Assembly (NCBI GenBank): GCA_016185755.1
Contig: JACPMX010000008.1
Span: 1 to 64,000 of the forward strand
Origin: Candidatus Woesearchaeota archaeon
GTDB taxonomy: Archaea; Nanobdellota; Nanobdellia; Woesearchaeales; GW2011-AR4
Length of the DNA: 64,000 bases
Direction: 5' to 3'
Positions 24,752 through 33,916 of the stretch are shown here, piece after piece; position 1 is the stretch's first letter; every line of letters begins with the position of its first letter. The position numbers and the translations under genes are program-made. A model generated the notes under the pieces. The model was given only the letters and a program-made list of their open reading frames with translations, did no database searches and was not told the DNA's origin.

Positions 24752-24791
24752 GGTTTTTATTTTATTTACTTAATTAAAAGGGTGGAGTCTC

Positions 24792-25307
24792 ATTTTACCG
24801 CTGGAAGATACAACCTTAAAATATTTTTCTGATGTGCCAACCTCGCTTAGGGACGGAGTAGGACCTCTTCCGCACTATGTTAGTGCATTCTTAAGAAATG
24901 AACTTAGGGCGGGAGTAAATCTAGGCGAATTGGCAAGGGTATTCACTGGATCAGCATCGCCAACGCAATTCAAATCTGAAGCCAGTCAAATATATTTAGC
25001 TCCTGCTAATGTCGAAAAATCTCCAAGGCTCGGTTTCTTAGAATGGTTAGACAGAGCAAGAGAAAGGCGAGCGGCATTAAGAATGCTGCGCAATTCTGGA
25101 TATGTGGTAAGGAGTGATGAGATATACTATCCAAATGATATTAAGATTAACGGAAAAGTCGTTGAAAGAAAAGAGGAAATTGTAGGAAGACTGATGTTTG
25201 ATGGAATTTACAACCGGGCAAAAATTCTTTGGGAGCACCATCATAAATTGGAAAGAAAATTAAGAAGTATAGGCTATGTTTCTGCAGCTCCCGTAGATAA
25301 GGTCTAA
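24792..25307 (+). CDS. Hypothetical protein, probable ATT start
   Basis: A soluble helical protein of 157-171 residues that I do not recognise. The conventional start would be GTG at 24834, but the same frame upstream encodes LPLEDTTLKYFSDVP with no stop back to 24771 and looks coding. A GGTGGAG ribosome site at 24781-24787 precedes an ATT codon at 24792, with no ATG, GTG or TTG in between, so ATT initiation is suspected. The body has arginine-rich helices (RARERRAALRMLRNSGY) and ends with HHHKLERKLRSIGY. No neighbour in the same operon. Confidence 0.6.
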   Translation: MLPLEDTTLKYFSDVPTSLRDGVGPLPHYVSAFLRNELRAGVNLGELARVFTGSASPTQFKSEASQIYLAPANVEKSPRLGFLEWLDRARERRAALRMLRNSGYVVRSDEIYYPNDIKINGKVVERKEEIVGRLMFDGIYNRAKILWEHHHKLERKLRSIGYVSAAPVDKV

Positions 25308-25416
25308 AGATAACTTCCAGAGTTTCGTTTCCAAAAACATCGGAAATCAGAGATTTTCTTGGCTTTTGAATTCTAAATTCGAAAACTATAAAAACAAAAT
25401 ATTCATTCTGTGATTT

Positions 25417-25962
25417 ATGCCCAAGGAAGATGATTTCGAGCACCAGCAGTGCCCGCTATGCCATGAAACTACTTTGATTCTTACAGAAAGGGAAACTGAG
25501 GTGCCTTATTTCGGCAAGGTCCTCCTTTTTTCCATGACATGCAACAACTGCAAGTACCACAAGGCAGATGTGGAAGCGACGGACCAGAAGGAGCCTGTAA
25601 AGTACGAGTTCGAAATCTCAAGCGAGGATGACATGAAAGTCAGGGTTGTGAAATCTTCCGAGGCAACTGTAAGGCTGCCGCACCTTGCAACTATAACTCC
25701 GGGCCCTGCATCCCAGGGGTATGTGACAAACGTTGAAGGGATTTTGAACAGGGTCAAGCACCAGGTTGAGTCTGCCAAAGAGATGGAAGAGGATGAAGCA
25801 GACAAGAAAAAGGCAAAAAATATGCTGAAAAAAATACTGAACATCACATGGGGCAAGGAAAAGCAGAAACTGATCATAGAAGACCCAAGCGGCAATTCCG
25901 CGATTATAAGCGACAAGGCTGTCAAGAGCCATTTCAAGGCAAAGAAAGCTGAGGAAAATTAG
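25417..25962 (+). CDS. ZPR1 zinc-finger protein
   Basis: A 181-residue archaeal ZPR1 family protein. It has one ZPR1 module: CPLCHETTLILTERETEVPYFGKVLLFSMTCNNCKYHKADV, a CxxC...CxxC zinc site, then the beta-rich domain TVRLPHLATITPGPASQGYVTNVEGILNRV. Eukaryotic ZPR1 has two such modules and chaperones elongation factor 1A; the archaeal single-module form is presumed to have a related role. The gene ends immediately before the GTG of the MTA phosphorylase gene, so they form an operon. Confidence 0.88.
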   Translation: MPKEDDFEHQQCPLCHETTLILTERETEVPYFGKVLLFSMTCNNCKYHKADVEATDQKEPVKYEFEISSEDDMKVRVVKSSEATVRLPHLATITPGPASQGYVTNVEGILNRVKHQVESAKEMEEDEADKKKAKNMLKKILNITWGKEKQKLIIEDPSGNSAIISDKAVKSHFKAKKAEEN

Positions 25963-26763
25963 GTGAAGCAGATAATAAAAATCGGAATCATAGGCGGCTC
26001 CGGGCTGGAAGACCCTAAAATACTGAAAGAGGCAAAAGAAGTTTCTGTTTCCACAAAGTTTGGAAAGCCGTCCAGCTCTTTGACAACTGGAAAGATAAGC
26101 AATGTTGATGTCGTTATTCTTGCAAGGCATGGGAAGAAGCATTCCATAATGCCAAGCAATGTAAATTTCCGCGCAAACATAATGGCTTTGAAGGAGCAAG
26201 GCTGCACGCACATAATTGCAACTTCTGCTTGCGGCTCATTGAAAGAGGAAATAAAGCCGGGTGACTTGGTTTTTTTGGATCAATTCATTGACAGGACGAC
26301 AAAAAGGGATTCAACATTCTATGATGTTGGCAAAGTGTGCCATATTCCCATGGCAGAGCCGTTTTGCCCAAAACTTAGGAAAATTCTTTCTGAAACTGCA
26401 GCCGAAATGAAGCTCAATCACCACAAAAAAGGGACAATGATAACCATTGAAGGCCCAAGATTCTCGACAAAGGCAGAAAGCCGCCTTTACAGGCAGTGGA
26501 ATGCCGACGTGATTAACATGTCAACTGTGCCTGAAGTTGTTCTTGCGCGGGAAGCTGGAATTTGCTATTCTGTTGTTGCGATGTCGACTGATTATGACTG
26601 TTTTATGGAAGATAGGCCGCCTGTTACAATTGAAGAGGTTTTAAAAGTCATGAAACAAAATGCTGATAATGTTAAGAAACTTATTTTAGAAGTTATACCT
26701 AAAATCAATTACACAGAATGTAAATGCCAGGAAGATATAAAAACATCTATAATTGGCGGCTGA
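25963..26763 (+). CDS. mtnP: S-methyl-5'-thioadenosine phosphorylase
   Basis: A 266-residue purine nucleoside phosphorylase-like enzyme that cleaves methylthioadenosine to adenine and 5-methylthioribose-1-phosphate. Family motifs: [12 protein letters not shown] at the N-terminus, [83 protein letters not shown], and the D-Y-D motif MSTDYDCF near residue 210. GTG at 25963 abuts the stop of the ZPR1 gene. It begins a neighbourhood containing MtnA, an aldolase, a dehydrogenase and adenine phosphoribosyltransferase, all usable in MTA salvage. Confidence 0.92.
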   Translation: MKQIIKIGIIGGSGLEDPKILKEAKEVSVSTKFGKPSSSLTTGKISNVDVVILARHGKKHSIMPSNVNFRANIMALKEQGCTHIIATSACGSLKEEIKPGDLVFLDQFIDRTTKRDSTFYDVGKVCHIPMAEPFCPKLRKILSETAAEMKLNHHKKGTMITIEGPRFSTKAESRLYRQWNADVINMSTVPEVVLAREAGICYSVVAMSTDYDCFMEDRPPVTIEEVLKVMKQNADNVKKLILEVIPKINYTECKCQEDIKTSIIGG

Positions 26764-27778
26764 TTTCAACAATAACCTTCAACGATTCCTTCGCCTCTGC
26801 AACAAGATCAAATCCTTTCTGGATTTCTTCAAATTTCAGCTTGTGGGTTATCATGTCTTTCATGTCTATTTTTCCGCTCGCCATCAATTCCAAAGATTCT
26901 TTCAAGTCATCAGGAGCGGCTGCGTAAGAGGTCATGACTTTTATTTCATTGCGCCAAAAATCATTTATTGGAATTTCAAATATTTCATCCGGCCTTGGAA
27001 CTGCAAAAAATAATATTGTGCCTCCTTTGTCGACGCATTGCAGTGCCTGCCTTGCCGCAGCCAAGGAGCCTGTGCAGACGATGACCAAGTCTGCCAGTCT
27101 GTTTTCATTTATTGCTTTTATTTTTTCAGCGATGTTTTTCCCTGCGTCAAAGACAAAATCAGCTCCAAATTCCTTTGCCTTATTTAATCTATACTCGTTT
27201 ATATCTGCAGCAATTATTTTCTTGACTCCTTTTGCTTTTGCAAGCTTTATGTGCATTGCCCCTGAAATACCGGCTCCAAAAACGAGCAGCATTTGATTTT
27301 CTTTCAGATTTGCAAGCCTTTGCGCCCTTATAACGGTGCCCAGCGGCTCGACAAAAGTGCCTTCGTCAAATGAAACATTATCTGGAAGCCTTAAAGTTCC
27401 AAGCTCAACATTTATTTTTGGAATTCTCACATATTCAGAAAATCCCCCGGGATGGAAATTTGTTTTATGGAGTGTTTCGCATGCAGTGTGATGATCATTA
27501 ATGCAGTAATGGCATTTCATACACGGCACATGGTGAGTTGCTGTAACCCCGTCCCCAATCTTGAAATTTTTGACGTTTTTTCCAATTTTATCAACAATAC
27601 CTGCAATCTCATGGCCAAGAACTAAAGGAGCTTTTTTTATCCTGTACCATTCCATGACATCAGAGCCGCATATGCCGCTTGCAATTACTTTTATGAGAAT
27701 TTCGTCATCATTTATTTCTGGAATCGGCCTTTCCTCTATCCTGACATCCTTGTTGTTGTAATAGACTGCAACGCGCAT
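26747..27778 (-). CDS. Zinc-dependent medium-chain dehydrogenase
   Basis: A 343-residue MDR-family alcohol/polyol dehydrogenase. It has the catalytic zinc site [12 protein letters not shown] and GHEIAGIV, the structural zinc cluster [15 protein letters not shown], and a Rossmann motif [18 protein letters not shown]. It is of the threonine/sorbitol dehydrogenase-like branch; the substrate is not decided. Its 3' end overlaps mtnP convergently by 17 bases. In this setting reduction of an aldehyde from MTA salvage (methylthioacetaldehyde) is a reasonable hypothesis. Confidence 0.85.
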   Translation of the reverse strand: MRVAVYYNNKDVRIEERPIPEINDDEILIKVIASGICGSDVMEWYRIKKAPLVLGHEIAGIVDKIGKNVKNFKIGDGVTATHHVPCMKCHYCINDHHTACETLHKTNFHPGGFSEYVRIPKINVELGTLRLPDNVSFDEGTFVEPLGTVIRAQRLANLKENQMLLVFGAGISGAMHIKLAKAKGVKKIIAADINEYRLNKAKEFGADFVFDAGKNIAEKIKAINENRLADLVIVCTGSLAAARQALQCVDKGGTILFFAVPRPDEIFEIPINDFWRNEIKVMTSYAAAPDDLKESLELMASGKIDMKDMITHKLKFEEIQKGFDLVAEAKESLKVIVEISRQL

Positions 27779-27810
27779 TAGAACAAAGAATAAATAGGCT
27801 TATAAAAAGG

Positions 27811-28503
27811 TTATTGATAAAGAAAAACTCTTTTTGGATTTAGGTCTATGACCCTGCTATACAGGCTCATTCTTCTTTCATCTCTCATTAAGTGTGATAA
27901 CCCATTTATTCCGGCAATTTTTGCGGTTGGATGTTTCTTGATTTCTCTTCTTAAAACCCGTTCCATTTGCGCATCTCTTTCTCCGATATTGTGTAAATCA
28001 TAATAAGATGATGTTTCCAGAGAATGTTGTTCCTCCATGTCGTTTTCAACCAGATATTTTACCCTATCCCACAAATTTTTGAGTGATGCTATTTTTCGGC
28101 CGGGCTCCTCCGCAAAATAAGATCTTGCAACCTCAAAATCAGCAGCAAACACATCAACCAAAATTTGCACAGATTTCATTACATCAGTCTTGGTATCTAT
28201 TGGATATCTATCGCTGAAATGCTGCAACTTAGCTCCCGTTTCATTGCAATGTTCGGTACTCGCCAAAGAGATAGCATATTCCAGCTTGAAATGTGTTTTA
28301 GCAGCAGCAATAATATCTAGCGGAAATCTTCTTTTTTGCATCATTTTCTGAACTAAATGAAATGCAAACAAGTCAGTTTCATATTTCTCCCTAGGCCCTT
28401 CAAGAATGACAAAATCAGGATTAAATTCAGCCAACTCCTTTTCTAGTCTGCCATAAGTATTGGGATCGTGATGTGCGGTGCCAATCAAAAGGATACCTGC
28501 CAT
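27811..28503 (-). CDS. TraB/PrgY/TIKI-like protein
   Basis: A 230-residue protein with TraB-like signatures: LIGTAHHDP at the start (GTxH motif), FNPDFVILEGPREKY (acidic-arginine motif), NIGERDAQMERVLRREI (ERD motif) and IAGINGLSHLMRDE (G-x-x-H). In the family these residues form a putative metalloprotease-like site. Unlike most archaeal TraB proteins there is no C-terminal membrane domain here. Start ATG at 28503. It is between the dehydrogenase and aldolase genes on the same strand but its codon use is more A/T-ending. Confidence 0.65.
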   Translation of the reverse strand: MAGILLIGTAHHDPNTYGRLEKELAEFNPDFVILEGPREKYETDLFAFHLVQKMMQKRRFPLDIIAAAKTHFKLEYAISLASTEHCNETGAKLQHFSDRYPIDTKTDVMKSVQILVDVFAADFEVARSYFAEEPGRKIASLKNLWDRVKYLVENDMEEQHSLETSSYYDLHNIGERDAQMERVLRREIKKHPTAKIAGINGLSHLMRDERRMSLYSRVIDLNPKRVFLYQ

Positions 28504-28555
28504 CCGAATTAATAATTAGTGATTGCTTAAAAAGGTTACTACTTCAAAAGGATGA

Positions 28556-29362
28556 CTATTCCACAATGCTAGAAATCTCCTGTCCTTTCAGCTTGTTAAA
28601 CATCTCAAAAGCCTCGTCAACAGAATATTTTTCATGCACAACTGCCTTTATTGCCTGTATCATTGCAACAGGAGCCTCTGACTGGAATATATTTCTGCCC
28701 ATGTCAACTCCTGCAGCGCCCTTGCTTATTGCATCGAATGCCATCTGCAATGCATCCTTTTCAGGTATTTTCTTGCCGCCGGCAATGACAATAGGAACTG
28801 GGCAGCCTTCAACAACTTTCTCAAAATCCTCTGCGCAATAATAAGTCTTGACAATGTGAGCGCCGATTTCAGCTGCAATTCTCGATGCCAATCCAAGATA
28901 TCTTGCATCCCTTGCCATTTCCTTTCCAACAGCAGTTATTGCAAGCACTGGCATTCCATACTCTTCTGCTTCATTGACAAGCCTTCCAAGATTAGAGATA
29001 GTCCTGTCCTCGTTTTTTTCTCCGACAAAAATAGACATTCCGACACCAGCAGCATTCAGCCTTAAAGCTTCCTTCATGGAAGTTGTTAAGTCTTCATTTG
29101 ACAATTCACCCAAAATACTTGGCCCTCCGGACATTCTTAAGAAGATGGGGGTATTTATAGCTGGAGACACACAATTTCTCAAAATTCCTCTTGTTGCAAA
29201 AAGGCAGTCAGAATATGGCAATAAAGGAGTTATCGTCTCTTTGGGTTTTTTCAATCCCGTTGTTGGGCCCTGGAAATAGCCATGGTCAACTGCAAGCATA
29301 ACGGTTTTGCCGCTCTTTGGATTGAAAATCCTAGCCAGCCTGTTCTTCATCCCCCAATCCAT
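28556..29362 (-). CDS. LsrF-like class I aldolase/thiolase
   Basis: A class I (Schiff-base) aldolase of the DhnA/LsrF superfamily, remarkably similar to enterobacterial LsrF: MDWGMKNRLARIFNPKSGKTVMLAVDHGYFQGPTTGL, LRLNAAGVGMSIFVG, RIAAEIGAHIVKTYYCAEDFEKVVEGCPVPIVIAGGKK and GAAGVDMGRNIFQSEAPVAMIQAIKAVVHE. LsrF processes phosphorylated autoinducer-2 derivatives; archaeal relatives are fructose-bisphosphate and ADTH-type aldolases. Next to mtnA and mtnP it could cleave methylthioribulose-1-phosphate. The start at 29362 (268 aa) is preferred over 29425 because a TATA box (TTTATAAACC, minus strand, about 29383-29393) sits 25-30 bases before it. Confidence 0.88.
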   Translation of the reverse strand: MDWGMKNRLARIFNPKSGKTVMLAVDHGYFQGPTTGLKKPKETITPLLPYSDCLFATRGILRNCVSPAINTPIFLRMSGGPSILGELSNEDLTTSMKEALRLNAAGVGMSIFVGEKNEDRTISNLGRLVNEAEEYGMPVLAITAVGKEMARDARYLGLASRIAAEIGAHIVKTYYCAEDFEKVVEGCPVPIVIAGGKKIPEKDALQMAFDAISKGAAGVDMGRNIFQSEAPVAMIQAIKAVVHEKYSVDEAFEMFNKLKGQEISSIVE

Positions 29363-29402
29363 TTTATTGAATAATGATTTATGGTTTATAAAGCTTGTTG
29401 AA

Positions 29403-30476
29403 TTAACCAGTAACAAACCCCTCAATCTCTTCCTTAACCGGATTCAGAACTCCTTTTTCCGTGATGATTCCTGTTATGTATTTTGCCGGCGTGATGTCGA
29501 AAGCCGGGTTTTTTGCAGAACTTTCAATTGGAGCAATTCTGATTTTTTTTATTTCGCTGTTTTCGTCCATTCCGCTCATAAATAATATTTCATCTTCATG
29601 CCTCTCCTCAATAGGAATTTCATTGCCTGAGCTGCATTTTGCATCAAAAGTCGACAAAGGCGCTGCAACGTAAAAAGGAATATTGTTTTCCTTTGCCAAA
29701 ACTGCTTTTTCATAAGTTCCAATCTTGTTTGCCACATCGCCGTTCATTGCAATCCTGTCCGCTCCTACAATCACAAAGTCAATCTTTCCGTTTTTCATGA
29801 AAAATCCTGCTGCATTGTCTGCAATTATCACATGATTTATCTTTTCCTGCGCCAATTCCCATGCTGTCAATGAAGCCCCCTGGTTTCTCGGCCTTGTCTC
29901 GTCAACATAAACAAATATGTTTTTCTTATTGTAATGCGCGATTCTTATCGGCGACAAAGCAGTTCCGAAGTCAACGCAGGCCAATGCTCCTGCATTGCAA
30001 TGAGTCAGGATATTCTGGCCATTCTTGATTAATTTGTTTCCATGCTCCCCAATCTGCCTGCACAATTCAGCATTCCAGTCAGCGTACTCATTTGCGGCAT
30101 TTACCGCATATTTTTTTGCAATTCCAGCGTCAAAATTATCAAATGTTTTTTTCATCACAAAATCTACGCCATAAAACAAGTCATTAGCTGTCGGCCTTGC
30201 TGACTTTAAAACATGCTCTGCTTTCTTCAAATGTATCTTGAAATTGTCAAAATCCTTTCCGGTGAATTCAGACGCAGCCTGCGCAATCCCAAAAGCCCCT
30301 GCTGCGCCGATTGCAGGCGCCCCCCTGACTATCATTGACCTTATTGCGTCCGCTGTCTGAAGGTGATTTTTAGACTCGTAGATTTCAAACCTGTGCGGCA
30401 AAAGCTGCTGGTTTATCATGTAAACAGAGGGATCCTGCATCCAGACTGTGCGATAGCTTTGATTGTTGACTAACAT
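29403..30476 (-). CDS. mtnA: 5-methylthioribose-1-phosphate isomerase
   Basis: Isomerase converting 5-methylthioribose-1-phosphate to methylthioribulose-1-phosphate, related to eIF2B subunits. Diagnostic motifs: SMIVRGAPAIGAAGAFGIA, LTHCNAGALACVDFGTAL with the catalytic cysteine, DETRPRNQGASLTAWEL, IADNAAGFFMKNG and VGADRIAMNGDVANKIGTYEKA with the catalytic aspartate. These match MtnA rather than ribose-1,5-bisphosphate isomerase. The frame opens at 30515; MLVNNQSYRTVWMQD at 30476 fits the family N-terminus, giving 357 residues. Divergent from apt with a shared promoter gap. Confidence 0.92.
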   Translation of the reverse strand: MLVNNQSYRTVWMQDPSVYMINQQLLPHRFEIYESKNHLQTADAIRSMIVRGAPAIGAAGAFGIAQAASEFTGKDFDNFKIHLKKAEHVLKSARPTANDLFYGVDFVMKKTFDNFDAGIAKKYAVNAANEYADWNAELCRQIGEHGNKLIKNGQNILTHCNAGALACVDFGTALSPIRIAHYNKKNIFVYVDETRPRNQGASLTAWELAQEKINHVIIADNAAGFFMKNGKIDFVIVGADRIAMNGDVANKIGTYEKAVLAKENNIPFYVAAPLSTFDAKCSSGNEIPIEERHEDEILFMSGMDENSEIKKIRIAPIESSAKNPAFDITPAKYITGIITEKGVLNPVKEEIEGFVTG

Positions 30477-30553
30477 TCGCCTTAGTAATATTATTTCTTT
30501 TAAAAATATTGCCAATGTAAAAATTTATAAATCGTTTAGAAATGTCTTTATGT

Positions 30554-31081
30554 ATGGACCTAAAATCAGCCATAAGGACCATCCCCCACTGGCCCAAGCA
30601 TGGAGTAATGTTCAGGGACATTACCACCCTGCTAAAAGATGCAAATGCATTCAATTATGTGATTGACCGGCTTTATGAAAGATACAAAGATGTGCCGATC
30701 GACCTGGTTGCCGGGATTGAAAGCAGGGGTTTTATAATAGGAGGCGCTCTTGCAAACAGGCTGCACAGCGGCTTTATACCGATAAGGAAAGAAGGGAAGC
30801 TGCCGCACAAGACAGAAAAAGAAAGCTATGAGCTGGAATACGGAAGGGCAGCGGTTGAGATACATATTGATGCCGTACCGAAGGGCGCAAAAGTCCTTCT
30901 TGTTGACGATTTGATTGCAACTGCCGGCACAATGGTGGCTGCTGCCAATCTTATTGAGAAATTGGGGGGTAAGGTGGTTGAATGCGCAGTAATAATCGAG
31001 CTGCCTGACCTTCACGGAAGGGAAAAAATGGAAAACCGAAGCCATAAATTATTCTCATTGGTCAAGTTTGAAGGGGAATAA
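30554..31081 (+). CDS. apt: Adenine phosphoribosyltransferase
   Basis: Salvages adenine to AMP with PRPP. The sequence is a typical APRT: MDLKSAIRTIPHWPKHGVMFRDITTLL, then GIESRGFIIGGALANRL, RKEGKLPHKTEKESYELEYG, and the PRPP loop VLLVDDLIATAGTM. The ATG at 30554 is preferred to 30542, because it aligns with the family start and lies about 28 bases downstream of a TATA box (AATTTATAAATCG, 30521-30533), consistent with leaderless translation. It would recycle the adenine released by the MTA phosphorylase 4 kb away. Confidence 0.93.
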   Translation: MDLKSAIRTIPHWPKHGVMFRDITTLLKDANAFNYVIDRLYERYKDVPIDLVAGIESRGFIIGGALANRLHSGFIPIRKEGKLPHKTEKESYELEYGRAAVEIHIDAVPKGAKVLLVDDLIATAGTMVAAANLIEKLGGKVVECAVIIELPDLHGREKMENRSHKLFSLVKFEGE

Positions 31082-31393
31082 TCAATTTCTCGGATCCTCC
31101 CAGTCATTCCCGAAAACAGCAAAGCCCGTTGTGCTTGGCAGGTCGATTTCTATTCCATGGCATTCAGCAACATCATCTGCTTTTGTTATTTTTCCGCTGC
31201 AGTTGACAAAAATCTCGTCCTTGCAGTGCACAAAATCCCCATTGCTTTCGCAAACTGCTGAAGTGAATATGTTGAATTTTGATATTTTTGGCGGTTCCTC
31301 TGGAGTTTCACCGCTTAGGATTGCAGCTACCAAGCCAAAAGAAATGATTGATGCAATTATCAAAAGCAAAACCAGCCCCTTCATAGGAAACAA
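31082..31393 (-). CDS. Membrane-anchored small cysteine-containing protein
   Basis: A 103-residue protein with one N-terminal hydrophobic segment (GLVLLLIIASIISFGLVAAIL) and a short outside domain with four cysteines, likely two disulfides. A methionine at residue 4 may be the start. No family recognised. The promoter is probably the minus-strand GAAAGATTTAAATATAG at 31403-31419. Its 3' end abuts the apt stop codon convergently. Confidence 0.7.
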   Translation of the reverse strand: MFPMKGLVLLLIIASIISFGLVAAILSGETPEEPPKISKFNIFTSAVCESNGDFVHCKDEIFVNCSGKITKADDVAECHGIEIDLPSTTGFAVFGNDWEDPRN

Positions 31394-31448
31394 GTAGAAT
31401 TGGCTATATTTAAATCTTTCGTTTTATACTACTAGAAAGTGGTTAAAA

Positions 31449-31464
31449 TAGAAAGATTTATAAA
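31449..31464 (+). promoter_or_regulatory. BRE/TATA promoter of the methyltransferase gene
   Basis: TAGAAAGATTTATAAA lies 25-30 bases before the ATG at 31487, which indicates a leaderless transcript and shows that the longer frame from 31439 is not used. Just upstream, TACTACTAGAAAGT (31427-31440) is identical to a 14-mer at 10128-10141. Confidence 0.75.
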
Positions 31465-31486
31465 TCATACTGAGCGTTTTCGAAAT

Positions 31487-32416
31487 ATGGCATTTGATGA
31501 AACTTATTTTGGCACGTGGCATTCAAATTTAGCAGAAGTGCTAAAGAAACGCGCTGTGCGAGACGCATTTCCCCCTACATTACGCTCAGCGGATAAACTG
31601 GAAGGAATTATTCGACAGCTTGATCTCGATTTGCAAAGGTACGCTCTTGAATGGCAAAGGCTATCCGACATGCATAAAGAATACGGAACCTACAGGAAGA
31701 TCGTAGAATTCATAGGTGAACCTAGGGGCTTATTAATTGATTTGGGCAGCGGCAATGGAAATTTTCTTGCAGAATGGGGCGATATTCCCTCGGTGGGTGT
31801 GGATTTAAACGGATATTGCTTGCAGCTAGCTGAAACCAATCTCAGACAAAGAGGATTGCCGGTTGTGAGATATTCTAAATCTTCCATTATGCCTAATCCA
31901 GAAAAAGGTTTGGATATACTGCCATTGGAAGGTGATTTGCATTTAGACCAAGTCACCCTCCTTACTGATGATATTACTGAACTAAGAATGACTAAACAAG
32001 TCCTCGAACATAAAAAAGCGAAGGCAGACATAGTTACATGCATGCTATGGGGAGGGAGAAATGTTTACGAAACAATTCATTTCTTGGACCAAAATGCAGG
32101 CTCATTCGACTATAAATCAGCAGCGCGATTGACGAAATACAAGCTCATGGATAATCTTCCAGCTATATTGAAATCTGGGGGGAGATTTTATTTGGCAATG
32201 AGGATGCATCCCCTTGCAGAACAAATTTCCTCAAGAATGGGAGTTGGCACAATGGAGGAAATGTTTAAAGATCTTGCTGGAGGCAGGGCAACTTTGACAA
32301 AACTTACTAAATTCCCGCTTAGACAGGAAACCGGCTTGACTGATATTAATATCAGGGGCATATCTGGCGTCCAAAACGAAACAGTTCTTTATGTAGCGGA
32401 ATATGTGATGAAATAA
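31487..32416 (+). CDS. SAM-dependent methyltransferase-like protein
   Basis: A 309-residue protein with a class I methyltransferase core beginning at about residue 80: GLLIDLGSGNGNFLAEW (motif I), SVGVDLNGYCLQLAE (motif II acidic residue), KADIVTCMLWGG (motif IV) and NLPAILKSGGRFYLAM (post-motif). An N-terminal helical extension of 75 residues and a C-terminal part rich in lysine and threonine are not assigned. Substrate unknown. The start was chosen from the promoter position. Single-gene unit with A/T-ending codon use. Confidence 0.75.
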   Translation: MAFDETYFGTWHSNLAEVLKKRAVRDAFPPTLRSADKLEGIIRQLDLDLQRYALEWQRLSDMHKEYGTYRKIVEFIGEPRGLLIDLGSGNGNFLAEWGDIPSVGVDLNGYCLQLAETNLRQRGLPVVRYSKSSIMPNPEKGLDILPLEGDLHLDQVTLLTDDITELRMTKQVLEHKKAKADIVTCMLWGGRNVYETIHFLDQNAGSFDYKSAARLTKYKLMDNLPAILKSGGRFYLAMRMHPLAEQISSRMGVGTMEEMFKDLAGGRATLTKLTKFPLRQETGLTDINIRGISGVQNETVLYVAEYVMK

Positions 32417-32453
32417 TTTTATAAAAACCATCTAAGTTATTTTTATAATTGAC

Positions 32454-32570
32454 ATGGTTCCTAGAGATTATGCAAAATCTAAGAAGCAAAACTTTGGGAA
32501 ATTCTGGCAAGGGAACCAGCTGACCATAAAGGAAAAATGTAGATCATGCTTACAGAATGGCAATAAATAA
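32454..32570 (+). CDS. Possible 38-residue basic protein
   Basis: ATG at 32454 opens 38 codons: VPRDYAKSKKQNFGKFWQGN, then LTIKEKCRSCLQNGNK. One CxxC pair and many basic residues suggest a half zinc knuckle. A TATA-like ATTTTATAAAAAC (32415-32427) lies about 28 bases before the ATG, which fits a leaderless gene. Support is limited to promoter position and composition. Confidence 0.4.
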   Translation: MVPRDYAKSKKQNFGKFWQGNQLTIKEKCRSCLQNGNK

Positions 32571-32602
32571 TTTTGTCAATGCATATGGAAATTAAAAATA
32601 AG

Positions 32603-33883
32603 TTATAACTTCTCCAATATCTCCCCATATCCAATCAGCCTGAACCGGTTCCCTATCCTCCTGGAGATAGTCACTCTGGAGCTTGTGTCGGAGCAAACAG
32701 GAAGCTTCAGCCTGCATTTTATCTTGTTCTTTCTCAGTTCAATGACTACGCCGACTGTAGCTGCCGAATTCACGTTAAGCATCAGGGTTTCACCCATCTT
32801 TATCGGCTCCACGACAAGCTCTTCTTTGGTGCCTACAACCCGCTGCAGCAGATGAACGCTCAAGACCAGCTCATTCCACACTTTTGGAAGCCTGCCCGGC
32901 AATCCGACAATAGAGCCTGTGAGCTGGTCTGATTTCACGATTGAAGGGTCAAGAGAAGTCAGTATTCCTATGGAGCCTCCGGGCCCTGCAGATTCAAGAT
33001 CCTCACCGCCGGCATTGAGGCTGACTATCTTTGCAGTCACGGGCTTCCACACCTGCTGGTTTTTCTCCACTATTGTCCTTCCGGGCCTTATCTCTATGGT
33101 ATCATCAACCTTGAGCATGCCCTGCTTGAGGCTCCCGCCCAAAACTCCGCCGACAAGCTTTTCTGATGTGATGCCGGGCTTGTTTATGTCAAAGCTCCTT
33201 GCAACCAGCATTATGGGATCCTTAGCTGAGTCCCTTGACGGAGTAGGTATATTCTCGTCGATTGCCTGCATCAGCAAGTCCAGCCCAGCCCTGTGCTGCG
33301 CAGAAATTGGTATTATCGGGGCATTTTCAAAATCAGTCCCCTTGAGAAAGCTTGTAATCTCGCCATAATTTTTCATGGCCTGCTCCTCGCTAACCAGGTC
33401 TATTTTATTTTGCACTACGATGACATTCTTCAGCCCGATTATCTGGAGGGCCATCAGGTGCTCCCTTGTCTGCGGCTGGGGGCATTGCTCGTTCGCTGCG
33501 ACAAGGAGCAATGCTCCGTCCATGATTGTAGCGCCTGCAAGCATTGTTGCCATCAGGGACTCATGGCCAGGGGCGTCAACAAAGCTGACTTTCCTCAACG
33601 GGATGGTGTCTGAGCCGTCAACAGGGCATTTTTCCTTTGTAGTGTAGGATTTTGCACCCTCGCATTTCTCGCATTTGCGGAAGGTTACATCAGCGTATCC
33701 AAGCCTGATTGTTATTCCCCTCTTCAATTCCTCAGAGTGTGTGTCTGTCCACCGGCCGCTTAATCTTTCAAGAAGGGTTGTTTTTCCGTGGTCTACATGG
33801 CCGACCATGCCTATGTTAAGCACCGGCTGCGCCGGCAACTCTAACAATTCCTGCTGCTGGTCTTCTTTCTTCTTTCTAGCCAT
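32603..33883 (-). CDS. Translation initiation factor aIF2 gamma
   Basis: The GTPase subunit of archaeal initiation factor 2, delivering initiator Met-tRNA to the small ribosomal subunit. G1 GHVDHGKTTLLERL, G3 DAPGHESLMATMLAG, G4 VQNKIDLV and the zinc knuckle CEKCEGAK-(loop)-C are all present, followed by the EF-Tu-like beta domains. The frame opens at 33916; MARKKKEDQQQ at 33883 is the likely start (426 aa). Next to S6e, a common archaeal arrangement, with a large palindromic intergenic repeat between them. Confidence 0.95.
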   Translation of the reverse strand: MARKKKEDQQQELLELPAQPVLNIGMVGHVDHGKTTLLERLSGRWTDTHSEELKRGITIRLGYADVTFRKCEKCEGAKSYTTKEKCPVDGSDTIPLRKVSFVDAPGHESLMATMLAGATIMDGALLLVAANEQCPQPQTREHLMALQIIGLKNVIVVQNKIDLVSEEQAMKNYGEITSFLKGTDFENAPIIPISAQHRAGLDLLMQAIDENIPTPSRDSAKDPIMLVARSFDINKPGITSEKLVGGVLGGSLKQGMLKVDDTIEIRPGRTIVEKNQQVWKPVTAKIVSLNAGGEDLESAGPGGSIGILTSLDPSIVKSDQLTGSIVGLPGRLPKVWNELVLSVHLLQRVVGTKEELVVEPIKMGETLMLNVNSAATVGVVIELRKNKIKCRLKLPVCSDTSSRVTISRRIGNRFRLIGYGEILEKL

Positions 33884-33916
33884 GTTTTTATTTGGAATTT
33901 TCAGTTTATTACGCAA

